Assembly (NCBI GenBank): GCA_014380255.1
Contig: JACMKG010000162.1
Span: 1 to 18,252, forward strand
Direction: 5' to 3'
Source of the DNA: Prolixibacteraceae bacterium
Lineage (GTDB): Bacteria; Bacteroidota; Bacteroidia; Bacteroidales; Prolixibacteraceae
DNA: 18,252 nt
Shown here: one piece after another, positions 1-7,848 of the stretch
How positions within the stretch are numbered: position 1 is the stretch's first letter
Layout: every line of letters begins with the position of its first letter
Notes under the pieces: model-generated
Database searches by the model: none
What the model was told of the DNA's origin: nothing
What the model saw: only the letters and a program-made list of their open reading frames with translations
Position numbers and translations under genes: made by a program

Positions 1-1746
1 AAATGGCATACTTTGAGCCTTTTCTTTGACGGCCCACAATGCAGCGAGGGAGATTTCAACCCCAATCCTTTTCTGGATTACAGGCTCCAGGTAACTTTTA
101 CCAATGGAACCAAAAAATACGATGTTCCAGGCTTTTTTGCAGCCGATGGAAATGCCGCTGAAACGGGAGCTACTGCAGGAAATAAATGGCAGGTTAATTT
201 TGTTCCCGATGAAGAAGGCCAATGGAATTACTCGGTCAGTTTTATCAACGCCAAAGAGATTGCCATTGGAGATCAAGGCATGAAAGGCAAAGCACTAGCA
301 CCTGACGGACAATCAGGAAGCTTTACTGTGGCCGCAACCGATCAAAATGCTCCGGGATTTTTGGCCAAAGGACGACTGGAATACACGGGAGAGCGCTATT
401 TGAAATTCAGGGAGACAGGCGGGTATTTCCTGAAAAACGGGGCTGACAGTCCGGAGAATTTCCTTGCCTATGTAGATTTTGACCAGACTTACCGCTATGG
501 CACCAAGGCCATCTTTCGTGAAGGAGAAGCCAATCCCAAGGAAAGCTGTCATCGTTATGAGCCGCACATCAAGGATTGGAAAACGGGTGATCCGACCTGG
601 CAAGGAGGCAAAGGGAAAGGAATTATTGGCGCACTTAATTATTTAGCGTCACAAGGAGTTAATTCGCAATACATGCTTACAATGAATATCCAGGGCGATG
701 GAAAGGACGTTTGGCCGTATGCCGATCACAGTGAAAGGACCCGTTTCGATTGTTCAAAGCTGGCCCTGTGGGACATTGTGTTTAATCACATGGACCGCCT
801 TGGGATGATGATTCACCTGGTACTTCAGGAAACAGAAAATGAATGTTTATTGGATGGTGGCCATACAGCCGTTCAGCGGAAAGTGTATTTACGAGAGCTG
901 GTAGCCCGTTTTGGACATCACCTGGCCGTTACCTGGAACATGGGCGAGGAAAATGGTCCGGCCGAGTGGACTCCTGTGGGTCAGACTACCCAGATGAGAA
1001 AAGACATGGCCACGTACCTGAAATCGGTGAACCCCTACCCCAATTTTGTGGTCGTACACACGCATTCTGACAATAAAAACCAGGACCCGGTACTTAACCC
1101 CTTGTTAGGATTTGAAGCCCTTGACGGCCCCTCTATGCAAATTGGCGATGTAAGAAACATCCATGAGCGTATTCTGCATTTCATCGACGAATCAGCCAAA
1201 ACCAACAAGCCCTGGGTGGTGAATATGGATGAGATTGGAGAATCATGGAAAGGCGTTATGCCCGATGAGTTTGACTCGGCGCATGATACGGTTCGTCACT
1301 TTGCCCTTTGGGGAAGTTTGATGGCAGGAGCAGCAGGCGCTGAATGGTATTTTGGTTATCGCTACCCGAACAATGATTTGATGTGCGAAGATTTCAGAAG
1401 CAGGGAATTGTGGTGGAAACAAACAAAAATAGCACATGATTTCTTCCATGCCCATCTACCCTTTGCAGGGATGAAAGCTACCAAAGAACTTGGCACACCA
1501 ACTGAGGCATACTGCTTTACCAAACCAGGCGAGGCATATGTCCTTTATCTTCCTAAAGGAGGCGCCCCCCAAATCTTACTCCCTGAAGGTAAATATTCGA
1601 TCCAATGGTTTAATCCACGGCAGGGAGGACCGCTTGTCGATGGTAAGGTTAAAACAATTACTGGCGGAGTAAAAGTTGATTTGGGAATGCCTCCATCGGA
1701 AGAAAACAAGGATTGGGTGGTCCTGATAACACTTCGGAAAAAGTAA
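1..1746 (+). CDS. DUF5060-type putative glycoside hydrolase, 5' truncated by window
   Basis: The reading frame is open from base 1 (KWHTLSLFFDGP...), so the TTG at 13 is not the start and the true start lies upstream; 581 residues are visible. Numbered from the first codon in the window, residues about 1-115 match the DUF5060 N-terminal beta-sandwich (W-H...FDGP...NPFLDYR, then VPGFFAADG). Residues about 120-485 look like a (beta/alpha)8 hydrolase core of the apiosidase/DUF4038-like kind. Candidate acid residues are E316/E317 in WNMGEEN and D410/E411/E414 in NMDEIGES; pairing them as acid/base and nucleophile is inference from clan GH-A layout. Residues about 490-581 form a beta-rich C-terminal domain like the putative collagen-binding/DUF5605 domains usually found with DUF5060. 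Substrate unknown. The GH9 gene follows on the same strand after 162 bp, which suggests a shared polysaccharide-degradation role. Any signal peptide would be outside the window. Confidence 0.85.
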   Translation, partial: KWHTLSLFFDGPQCSEGDFNPNPFLDYRLQVTFTNGTKKYDVPGFFAADGNAAETGATAGNKWQVNFVPDEEGQWNYSVSFINAKEIAIGDQGMKGKALAPDGQSGSFTVAATDQNAPGFLAKGRLEYTGERYLKFRETGGYFLKNGADSPENFLAYVDFDQTYRYGTKAIFREGEANPKESCHRYEPHIKDWKTGDPTWQGGKGKGIIGALNYLASQGVNSQYMLTMNIQGDGKDVWPYADHSERTRFDCSKLALWDIVFNHMDRLGMMIHLVLQETENECLLDGGHTAVQRKVYLRELVARFGHHLAVTWNMGEENGPAEWTPVGQTTQMRKDMATYLKSVNPYPNFVVVHTHSDNKNQDPVLNPLLGFEALDGPSMQIGDVRNIHERILHFIDESAKTNKPWVVNMDEIGESWKGVMPDEFDSAHDTVRHFALWGSLMAGAAGAEWYFGYRYPNNDLMCEDFRSRELWWKQTKIAHDFFHAHLPFAGMKATKELGTPTEAYCFTKPGEAYVLYLPKGGAPQILLPEGKYSIQWFNPRQGGPLVDGKVKTITGGVKVDLGMPPSEENKDWVVLITLRKK

Positions 1747-1908
1747 GTCAAAGAGGACATATCTAAGAAGCCTTTTTGGATTTTCGGCCAGCGTTTAATA
1801 TATGAATGGCCAATATTCAGGATATGAATCATCCTTCATTGGGACAATTATATTATTTTTATCACATATTGTAGCTATTACAATAAAAACTAACAAATAA
1901 CTAAAAGC

Positions 1909-3546
1909 ATGAAGACTACTTTTTATATCGTATATATATTTTTCGCACTTGGCGTATTTATGGCCAACGCTCAGACGCAGAGTGTTCATTTGAATTCTCT
2001 GGGCTTTTTGCCCCAACAATCAAAAAAAGCGTCCATTGTAGGTGAGACCAAATCCTTTGTAATTAAAAGTGTTCCGGCTAATTCCATTGTCTTTAAAGGG
2101 GAAGTATTAAAACCCATCTTCCAGCAAGATGTGAATCAAAAGGTTTCTGTGGCTGACTTTACTTCACTGACAAAAAATGGAAAGTATTACCTGGAAACTG
2201 CCGATGGAGTTAAATCCATTGAGTTTGAGATCGGGCCAAAGATTTACAACGATGCCTATTATACTGCCATGCGTGGATTCTACCTATGGCGATGTGGTAC
2301 AGCTGTAGAAGGCACCCACAATGGCCATCATTTTGCCCATGCGGAATGCCATATGAAAGATGGTTATGAAGATTTTCAGGGAAGGCCTGATGTAATTCGC
2401 CCTGGCACGGGTGGCTGGCATGATGCCGGTGATTATGGAAAGTATGTGGTGAATGCCGGAATTACTGTTGGAATGCTATTTATGGCATGGGATCAGTTCC
2501 AACCCAACCTGAAGAAGGTCGCCCTTGATTTGCCTGAAACGGCCAAAGGAACTCCGGATTTTCTGAAGGAAATGAAGTGGGAAACCGATTGGTTATTTAC
2601 CATGCAATACACCGACGGTTCAGGGAAAGTGGCCCATAAATTAACACGTAAGAACTTCGAGCCTTTCTGCAAGCCTGAAGAAGATCTTGAAAAGAGATAT
2701 TTCACCGATTGGAGTTCAGCAGCCACTGCTGACTTTGTAGCCATGATGGCACAGGCTGCCCGTTATTTTGAACCGTATGACAAAGCCTATGCTCAAAGAT
2801 GCCTGGCAGCAGCCGAGTTGAGTTACAAGTTCCTGAAGGAAAATCCACAGGACAAAGGTTTTGTACAGGGTGAATTTAAAACCGGGGGCTACCAGACCTC
2901 AGATCCGGATGACAGGCTGTGGGCTGCTGCCGAGATGTGGGAAACGACCGGCAAGCCGGAATACCTGAAAGATTTTGAAGCCCAGGCTACGGCTCAAAAC
3001 TTTACGATTGATGAAGACTGGGACTGGGGCGATGTTTCAAACCTGGGCATGTTCCAGTATGCTATTTCCAAAAGAAAAGGCAAGAATCCTGAAGTGTTGA
3101 AAGCGATCCAAAAGAACATTATTGAGGGAGCCAATAAGATTGCGCAAAATGCTGTTGCCGATGTTTATGCCCGTCCATTGATTAGGTATTACTGGGGATG
3201 CAATGGAACCATTGCCCGCCAGGTTATAAACCTTCAGGTTGCCAACAGGATTTCACCAGATAAAAAGTATATCCAGACTTCACTGGATGCCATTGCCCAT
3301 CTGTTTGGCCGAAATTACTACAATCGGTCCTACGTAACTGGATTGGGTATCAATCCGGCAATGAATCCTCATGACCGGCGTTCAGGCTCAGACAATGAAG
3401 TAGAACCATGGCCTGGGTACATCGTTGGAGGCGGACACAAAGCAACCGAGTGGTACGACAAAGAAGAAGATTATGCGACCAATGAGATTGCCATCAACTG
3501 GCAGGGAGCGCTGGTCTATGCATTGGCAGGATTTATAACTGATTAA
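1909..3546 (+). CDS. Secreted GH9 endoglucanase with N-terminal CelD_N Ig-like domain
   Basis: This 545-residue protein hydrolyses beta-1,4-glucan (cellulose, mixed-linkage glucan or similar) by the inverting GH9 mechanism. Residues 1-21 are a Sec signal peptide, with likely cleavage after ANA (MANA-QTQ) and no lipobox Cys, so it is probably periplasmic or secreted. Residues about 25-110 are the Ig-like CelD_N module and about 112-540 the (alpha/alpha)6 GH9 catalytic domain. Visible motifs are GGWHDAGDYGKYV (D172 and D175, general base region), the histidine signature GLGINPAMNPHDRRSG (H488, R490) and the acid signature DYATNEIAINW (E526). The protein ends right after the catalytic domain, so there is no CBM and no T9SS C-terminal sorting domain. 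The ATG at 1909 follows an A-rich leader (AAATAACTAAAAGC) typical of Bacteroidota starts. Some GH9 enzymes of this architecture act on oligosaccharides, so exo- or oligoglucosidase activity is possible. Confidence 0.95.
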   Translation: MKTTFYIVYIFFALGVFMANAQTQSVHLNSLGFLPQQSKKASIVGETKSFVIKSVPANSIVFKGEVLKPIFQQDVNQKVSVADFTSLTKNGKYYLETADGVKSIEFEIGPKIYNDAYYTAMRGFYLWRCGTAVEGTHNGHHFAHAECHMKDGYEDFQGRPDVIRPGTGGWHDAGDYGKYVVNAGITVGMLFMAWDQFQPNLKKVALDLPETAKGTPDFLKEMKWETDWLFTMQYTDGSGKVAHKLTRKNFEPFCKPEEDLEKRYFTDWSSAATADFVAMMAQAARYFEPYDKAYAQRCLAAAELSYKFLKENPQDKGFVQGEFKTGGYQTSDPDDRLWAAAEMWETTGKPEYLKDFEAQATAQNFTIDEDWDWGDVSNLGMFQYAISKRKGKNPEVLKAIQKNIIEGANKIAQNAVADVYARPLIRYYWGCNGTIARQVINLQVANRISPDKKYIQTSLDAIAHLFGRNYYNRSYVTGLGINPAMNPHDRRSGSDNEVEPWPGYIVGGGHKATEWYDKEEDYATNEIAINWQGALVYALAGFITD

Positions 3547-3631
3547 TTCAAGTTGCTAGCTACTGGCTATTGGTTGCTATTAACTCCTTCAGTTTCTTAT
3601 ATCTGAGCAACTTGCATTACTTAGAAATAAC

Positions 3632-3668
3632 AATGACAGGGCTTTGCTTGTGGCTTGGCCCTGTCATT
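3632..3668 (-). terminator. Hairpin between convergent GH9 and DHOD-like genes
   Basis: An 11-bp perfect inverted repeat (arms 3632-3642 AATGACAGGGC and 3658-3668) flanks a 15-nt loop. It lies 85 bp after the GH9 stop and 62 bp after the DHOD-like stop. On the minus strand the stem is followed by the T-rich GTTATTTCTAAG, so it best suits the DHOD-like gene; on the plus strand it is followed by AAAACC and has no T-run. It may still serve both convergent transcripts. Confidence 0.55.
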
Positions 3669-3730
3669 AAAACCTTCATTCAATCAATAAAAGTTCTGTC
3701 TTTTTCTTCTCATTTAAATACTTTATCGGA

Positions 3731-4744
3731 TTAGACCATGGGGTATTTTTTGAATATTTCCTCAGATTTCATCAATATATCAACATACTGGGCACGTTGA
3801 TAGGTAAACGGGTCTTTTAGGTTTTTTCTGGATAACTTACCCTTAAAATCATTGAGGGTTTTATAACCTTTTTTATCCATCCATGCTTCTACTTCGCTCA
3901 ACACTGAAGATACGTAGGTCAATTCTCTCTTGTAAATAGCTGACACCATTTGAACGGTATCCACTCCGGCGAGCAACATTCGGATCACATCTTCCGAAGT
4001 ATAAACACCCCGGCTACCACAGATGCTTCCTTCAATGTTTCCATGAATTAATCCGGCATAGCGAAGCGAGAGATTAATATCGCGTGGTTGGGTCAACTCC
4101 CAAGGAAAGTGAAACACTTCATTTTCAATATCGATATCGGGTTGAAAGAAACGATTGAACATTACAAACCCATCTACACCAGCTTCATCCAGGCGCTTGA
4201 CAAAATTCAGGGTATTGGTATAAAAAGGGCTTAACTTAACGCTCACTGGAATCTTCACTGCCTTTTTAACACTCTTAACTATCTGGTACTGCTTTTCTTC
4301 AATGGATGCAGCGCCTACTTCAAAGTATCCGGGAGTGGCATACAGGTTTAACTCCAAGCCATCGACCCCTGTTTCTTCCAGGGCTTTGGCATATTCAACC
4401 CAACTGGGTTCGTACAATGCATTCAAGCTTGCAAACACAGGAACAGAAGTAGATTCTTTCAGTTTCCGAAGGTTGAAAAGATGTTCTTTGGGTCCTGCAT
4501 GTGAAATCTCAGGAAATATCCGGGTCATCTCTGCATGGCGGTCATCATATTCATTCATTTCTTCCTCGAGTTGAAGGCTCTCCAGCTGTATTTGCTCTTC
4601 AAAGAGTGATTTATAGACAATGGCAGAAATACCAGCTAGTTCCAGCTCTTTAATCACATCGGGTTTGGTTACAAGATTACAGGCTCCTAAAATTAACGGA
4701 TTTTTTAGTTTGATGCCCATGTAGGTGGTCGATAAGTCTGCCAT
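3731..4744 (-). CDS. Dihydroorotate dehydrogenase-like FMN protein (function unassigned)
   Basis: This 337-residue protein has the FMN-binding (beta/alpha)8 fold of class 1 dihydroorotate dehydrogenases (N-terminal MGIKLKNPLILGACN, FMN-contact VSVKLSPF with K170, and phosphate-binding GSRGVYTSEDV...GVDTVQM near 243-266). The canonical catalytic loop N-[IL]-S-[CS]-P-N is here ELNLYATPG (131-139), with Ala136 at the position of the catalytic Cys/Ser. It belongs to the 'dihydroorotate dehydrogenase-like' group known in Bacteroidota and Chlorobi, not to authentic PyrD, and no pyrimidine gene is nearby. It is probably a soluble flavin oxidoreductase of unknown substrate. Transcription is separate from the upstream pyrophosphatase: a terminator lies between them, 76 bp before this start. 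The ATG at 4744 starts exactly at the conserved MADLSTTYMG region. Confidence 0.85.
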   Translation of the reverse strand: MADLSTTYMGIKLKNPLILGACNLVTKPDVIKELELAGISAIVYKSLFEEQIQLESLQLEEEMNEYDDRHAEMTRIFPEISHAGPKEHLFNLRKLKESTSVPVFASLNALYEPSWVEYAKALEETGVDGLELNLYATPGYFEVGAASIEEKQYQIVKSVKKAVKIPVSVKLSPFYTNTLNFVKRLDEAGVDGFVMFNRFFQPDIDIENEVFHFPWELTQPRDINLSLRYAGLIHGNIEGSICGSRGVYTSEDVIRMLLAGVDTVQMVSAIYKRELTYVSSVLSEVEAWMDKKGYKTLNDFKGKLSRKNLKDPFTYQRAQYVDILMKSEEIFKKYPMV

Positions 4745-4820
4745 AACGTTTGGGTTTTAGTAAGTATATTTTCTAGTTAAACTCTAAAAGTCTTCTTTTG
4801 TTCAATGATAAAAAAAAGAA

Positions 4821-4851
4821 AAGAGGCTTTCTGAAAATCAGAAAGCCTCTT
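4821..4851 (-). terminator. Rho-independent terminator of the divergent pyrophosphatase gene
   Basis: A 13-bp perfect hairpin (arms 4821-4833 AAGAGGCTTTCTG and 4839-4851, loop AAAAT) is followed on the minus strand by CTTTTCTTTTTTT, a classic T-run. It lies 27 bp downstream of the pyrophosphatase stop and separates that gene from the DHOD-like gene. Confidence 0.9.
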
Positions 4852-4878
4852 AATTTATTAGTTTTTTAACCGCAAAGA

Positions 4879-7308
4879 TTAATCGCCATTTTTAATTCGC
4901 ATACAGTAGAATGAACGCCATACAAATATCATAGAAATACAGAATAGAATACCTCCTATAATATAATGTGCCAAACGATAATCTTTTACCCCATCAACAA
5001 CTGTTGACATGGAAACCGCAATTTCGACTGCGAGTAAGCCAAATAAGGTAGAAAACTTAATGATCGGGTTCAGAGCTACAGAAGTTGTATCTTTAAATGG
5101 ATCACCAACGGTATCTCCAATGATAGAAGCATCATGCAGGGGAGTGTTTTTTTCACGCAGGTCCACTTCCACCATTTTCTTTGCATTATCCCATGCCCCA
5201 CCAGCATTAGCCATATAAATCGCTTGAAAAAGGCCAAATACGGCAATTGAAATAAGGTAAGCTACAAAGAAGTTAGGATCAAATAAGGCAAATGCAAGTG
5301 TTGCTGATAACAGTACAATAAAGATGTTCCACATTCCCGTCTGAGCGTATTTGGTACAAATCTTTACCACAGCAATTGAATCCTCTAAATCGGCAGTGGC
5401 TTTATCCAGGCGCATTGTTTTTTTAATATAAGATACTGCACGATAGGCCCCTGTTGTTACAGCTTGAATAGATGCTCCGCTGAACCAGAAGATCATTGCT
5501 CCACCAGTAATAAAACCTAACAATACAGGAGCCTCTGTCAACTCAAGATTTAACATCCCTGCTTTTTTCAGCAGAAGGATAATGGAAAAAATCATCGTTG
5601 TAGCACCGACTACAGCAGTTCCTATTAATACCGGTTTGGCAGTAGCCTTAAAGGTATTGCCGGCAGCATCGTTTTCTTCCAGGTAATGCTTCGCACGTTC
5701 AAAGTCTGGATCAAAACCAAAATCACGTTTGATTTCTTCTCTGATATTTGGAATCTTTTCAATTTGGGATAGTTCATAAATTGATTGTGCGTTATCAGTA
5801 ACAGGTCCATAGCTATCAACAGCAATGGTAACTGGTCCCATACACAGGAAGCCGAAGGCGACCAATCCGAATGCAAATATGCTGGCATAGGCAATCTGTT
5901 CCATACCTGCCATAGTACTAATAAAGTGAGCAATCGACATTAAGCCAACCATGAGCATACCAATCCAATAGGCTGAGAAGTTACCTGCTACAATTCCGGA
6001 AAGGATGGTCAATGATGCTCCACCTTCGCGGGAAGCAGAAACAATTTCCTTCACATGTTTTGATTTTGCGCTGGTAAATGCCTTGATGAATTCAGGGATT
6101 AATACAGCAGCCAGCGTACCGCAACTGATAATAGTTGCAAGCTTCCACCACAAACCTGCACTTAAATCTCCAATGAGGAAATAGCTCATGATATAACTAA
6201 TCATGATACAGGTAATAGCAGCAATCCAAATCAGTCGGGTTAGAGGTTCCTCAAAATCAAAATCAAGTTTATTACCGTATTTCTTTTTTGAAATAGCCTG
6301 ATTGATAAAATAAGAAATCCCGGAGAAAATATCCATTAAAAAACGCATTCCGAAGATCCATACAATCAATTTGGCTTGAAGACTTACATCGGCAATTGCC
6401 AAGGTAATAAAGGTAATCAGCGCAACTCCAGTCACCCCGTAGGTTTCAAATCCGTCGGCGGTAGGACCAACGCTATCACCTGCATTATCACCGGTACAAT
6501 CGGCAATAACACCTGGGTTACGTGGATCATCTTCATCAACTTTGAAAACAATCTTCATCAGGTCAGAGCCGATATCAGCAATTTTGGTAAAAATTCCACC
6601 TGCTATACGAAGTGCTGAAGCGCCCAGGGATTCCCCGATGGCAAATCCGAGAAAGCAATAGCCTACGATTTCCCGAGGTACAAACAGTAAGATGAAAACC
6701 ATCATGACCAGTTCCAATGAGATCAAAAACAAACCAATGGAGATACCTGCACGCAAGGGAATATTAACAATGTCCCAAGGGCGTCTTTTCAACGAGGCGA
6801 AGGCTGTACGGGAATTGGCGTAAGTATTCAATCGAACCCCATACCAGGCCACTGCGAAAGAGCCTCCAATACCAATTGCGGAGAAGAGTAAAACCAGTGT
6901 TATGGTAACAGCTGTTGGAATAGCATTATGACCTGCCTCCGGATGCCTGTTCGCCATAATCAGATAAAAGATCATAGCGATTGATACAATGCCAAAAAGA
7001 ATGGTTAAAAATTTTGCTTGCTGGATAAGATACGTACGACAAGTTTGGTAAATCGTTTCCGAAACTTCCAGCATTGAACGATGGGCAGGTAATTCCTTAA
7101 TCTTGTTTCGTAGGAATACGCTGATTCCTAATGTGCCTATAATTACCCAAGAACCGTAAAACAACAGTTGCCACGCTGAAAGATTAAAAAAATACGGGAA
7201 ACTGCCTTCATGTAGATCCGGAATTTTCAGATCTGCTTCACTCGCCCCTAGTGATCCCGAAAGAATCATTAAGCTGAATAGAATAAATAATTGCTTTAGG
7301 TATTTCAT
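4879..7308 (-). CDS. hppA: Divergent membrane-bound H+-pyrophosphatase (K+-independent type)
   Basis: This integral membrane ion pump would couple PPi hydrolysis to cation export across the inner membrane. The frame opens at 7362, but the ATG at 7308 gives a better N-terminus: a signal-peptide-like segment (MKYLKQLFILFSLMILSGSLGA) and 809 residues. PPi/Mg2+ motifs remain: GGIFTK (238-242), DEDDPRNPGVIAD (258-270), GDNAGDSVG, DSYGPVTDNA (498-507), [11 protein letters not shown] (701-711) and [11 protein letters not shown] (731-741). They differ from canonical forms: ADCTGDNAGDSVGPTADGFE replaces [20 protein letters not shown] and the GKVE segment is missing. K554 in GNTFKAT sits at the position where Lys confers K+ independence. 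These traits fit the divergent, Na+-regulated H+-PPase subfamily described from Chlorobium limicola and Cellulomonas fimi; the assignment is from motif memory, not alignment. Some 14-17 hydrophobic segments are apparent. The gene is monocistronic, with its own terminator. Confidence 0.88.
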   Translation of the reverse strand: MKYLKQLFILFSLMILSGSLGASEADLKIPDLHEGSFPYFFNLSAWQLLFYGSWVIIGTLGISVFLRNKIKELPAHRSMLEVSETIYQTCRTYLIQQAKFLTILFGIVSIAMIFYLIMANRHPEAGHNAIPTAVTITLVLLFSAIGIGGSFAVAWYGVRLNTYANSRTAFASLKRRPWDIVNIPLRAGISIGLFLISLELVMMVFILLFVPREIVGYCFLGFAIGESLGASALRIAGGIFTKIADIGSDLMKIVFKVDEDDPRNPGVIADCTGDNAGDSVGPTADGFETYGVTGVALITFITLAIADVSLQAKLIVWIFGMRFLMDIFSGISYFINQAISKKKYGNKLDFDFEEPLTRLIWIAAITCIMISYIMSYFLIGDLSAGLWWKLATIISCGTLAAVLIPEFIKAFTSAKSKHVKEIVSASREGGASLTILSGIVAGNFSAYWIGMLMVGLMSIAHFISTMAGMEQIAYASIFAFGLVAFGFLCMGPVTIAVDSYGPVTDNAQSIYELSQIEKIPNIREEIKRDFGFDPDFERAKHYLEENDAAGNTFKATAKPVLIGTAVVGATTMIFSIILLLKKAGMLNLELTEAPVLLGFITGGAMIFWFSGASIQAVTTGAYRAVSYIKKTMRLDKATADLEDSIAVVKICTKYAQTGMWNIFIVLLSATLAFALFDPNFFVAYLISIAVFGLFQAIYMANAGGAWDNAKKMVEVDLREKNTPLHDASIIGDTVGDPFKDTTSVALNPIIKFSTLFGLLAVEIAVSMSTVVDGVKDYRLAHYIIGGILFCISMIFVWRSFYCMRIKNGD

Positions 7309-7508
7309 AATAAAAGAAATGAATAATGGTTTTTTAATTAATAGTAGATTAGTATATGTCAATAAATATTTAATTTGTTTTTATGATTGAATCCTGCACC
7401 GCATCATCCTCACCCCAGAAATAGAAGTGACTTTAATTTAAAGATCGCTACTTATCACGTATAAAATTTTTGCCAATCTAAAAGTAAATTCTTCTTTGGA
7501 TTTTACAT

Positions 7509-7582
7509 TTTTCAAAATATCGATTGAAAAATATTATGCTGATTATTTTCAATAATACACCCTCTTTCATTCAAGTTTTCAA
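7509..7582. repeat. Four copies of TTTTCAA / TTGAAAA within 74 bp
   Basis: TTTTCAA occurs at 7509-7515, 7546-7552 and 7576-7582, and its complement TTGAAAA at 7524-7530. The copies at 7546 and 7576 extend to TTTTCAATA, and the inverted copy extends to TTTTCAATC on the minus strand. The first two form an 8-bp inverted repeat (7508-7515 with 7524-7531). It could be a set of regulator binding sites about 200 bp upstream of the divergent pyrophosphatase start, or chance in AT-rich DNA. Confidence 0.4.
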
Positions 7583-7730
7583 TAGTTTAATTGGAGTAGC
7601 GATGCCCATTCTGTTATATAACACCTAACGCTCAATTAACATTTAATTAACATTAATCATCCAGTTGAAAGCAGAATGTATGGAATTTTTCATGAATTGG
7701 CTCCATTTTGTCCCCTTGAGAAAGCAGATG

Positions 7731-7787
7731 ATATTACAAAAGTAAAGGCTGTTCCCTTTATAGGAACAGCCTTTACTTTTGTAATAT
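7731..7787 (-). terminator. 25-bp perfect hairpin terminator of the canonical pyrophosphatase gene
   Basis: Arms 7731-7755 and 7763-7787 are perfectly complementary over 25 bp with a 7-nt loop (CTTTATA). The core is AAAGGCTGTTCC/GGAACAGCCTTT, flanked by A-rich and T-rich sequence, so each strand reads a GC-rich stem followed by CTTTACTTTTGTAATAT. It lies 61 bp after the stop of the canonical pyrophosphatase. It is symmetric, but no gene approaches from the left on the plus strand, so it serves the minus-strand transcript. Confidence 0.88.
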
Positions 7788-7848
7788 CTAATAAGATTGA
7801 AACGAGGACTATAAGATTGGATAAGATGTGTTACTGAAATAAAATAAT

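Larger units (their letters stand above)
7309..7848. other. 540-bp intergenic region between the two pyrophosphatase genes
   Basis: AT-rich non-coding sequence. It holds the terminator of the upstream pyrophosphatase (7731-7787), a cluster of TTTTCAA/TTGAAAA heptamers (7509-7582), a short direct repeat of ATTAACATT (7635-7654), and the leader of the divergent pyrophosphatase. No convincing -33/-7 promoter pair could be picked by eye. Small open frames are present but none is convincing. Confidence 0.6.

Noticed and set aside
13..15. TTG as the start of the DUF5060 protein
   Set aside because: The frame is open to the window edge and the residues before it (KWHT) belong to the conserved DUF5060 opening, so the gene begins outside the window.
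3550..3590. Repeated TGCTA/GCTATT-like words after the GH9 gene
   Set aside because: Too short and irregular to be called a repeat element; no second copy elsewhere in the window was noticed.
7676..7837. Plus-strand 53-codon ORF (MYGIFHELAPF...) between the pyrophosphatase genes
   Set aside because: It runs straight through the 25-bp hairpin terminator of the minus-strand gene and shows no recognisable family, so the open frame is most likely accidental.
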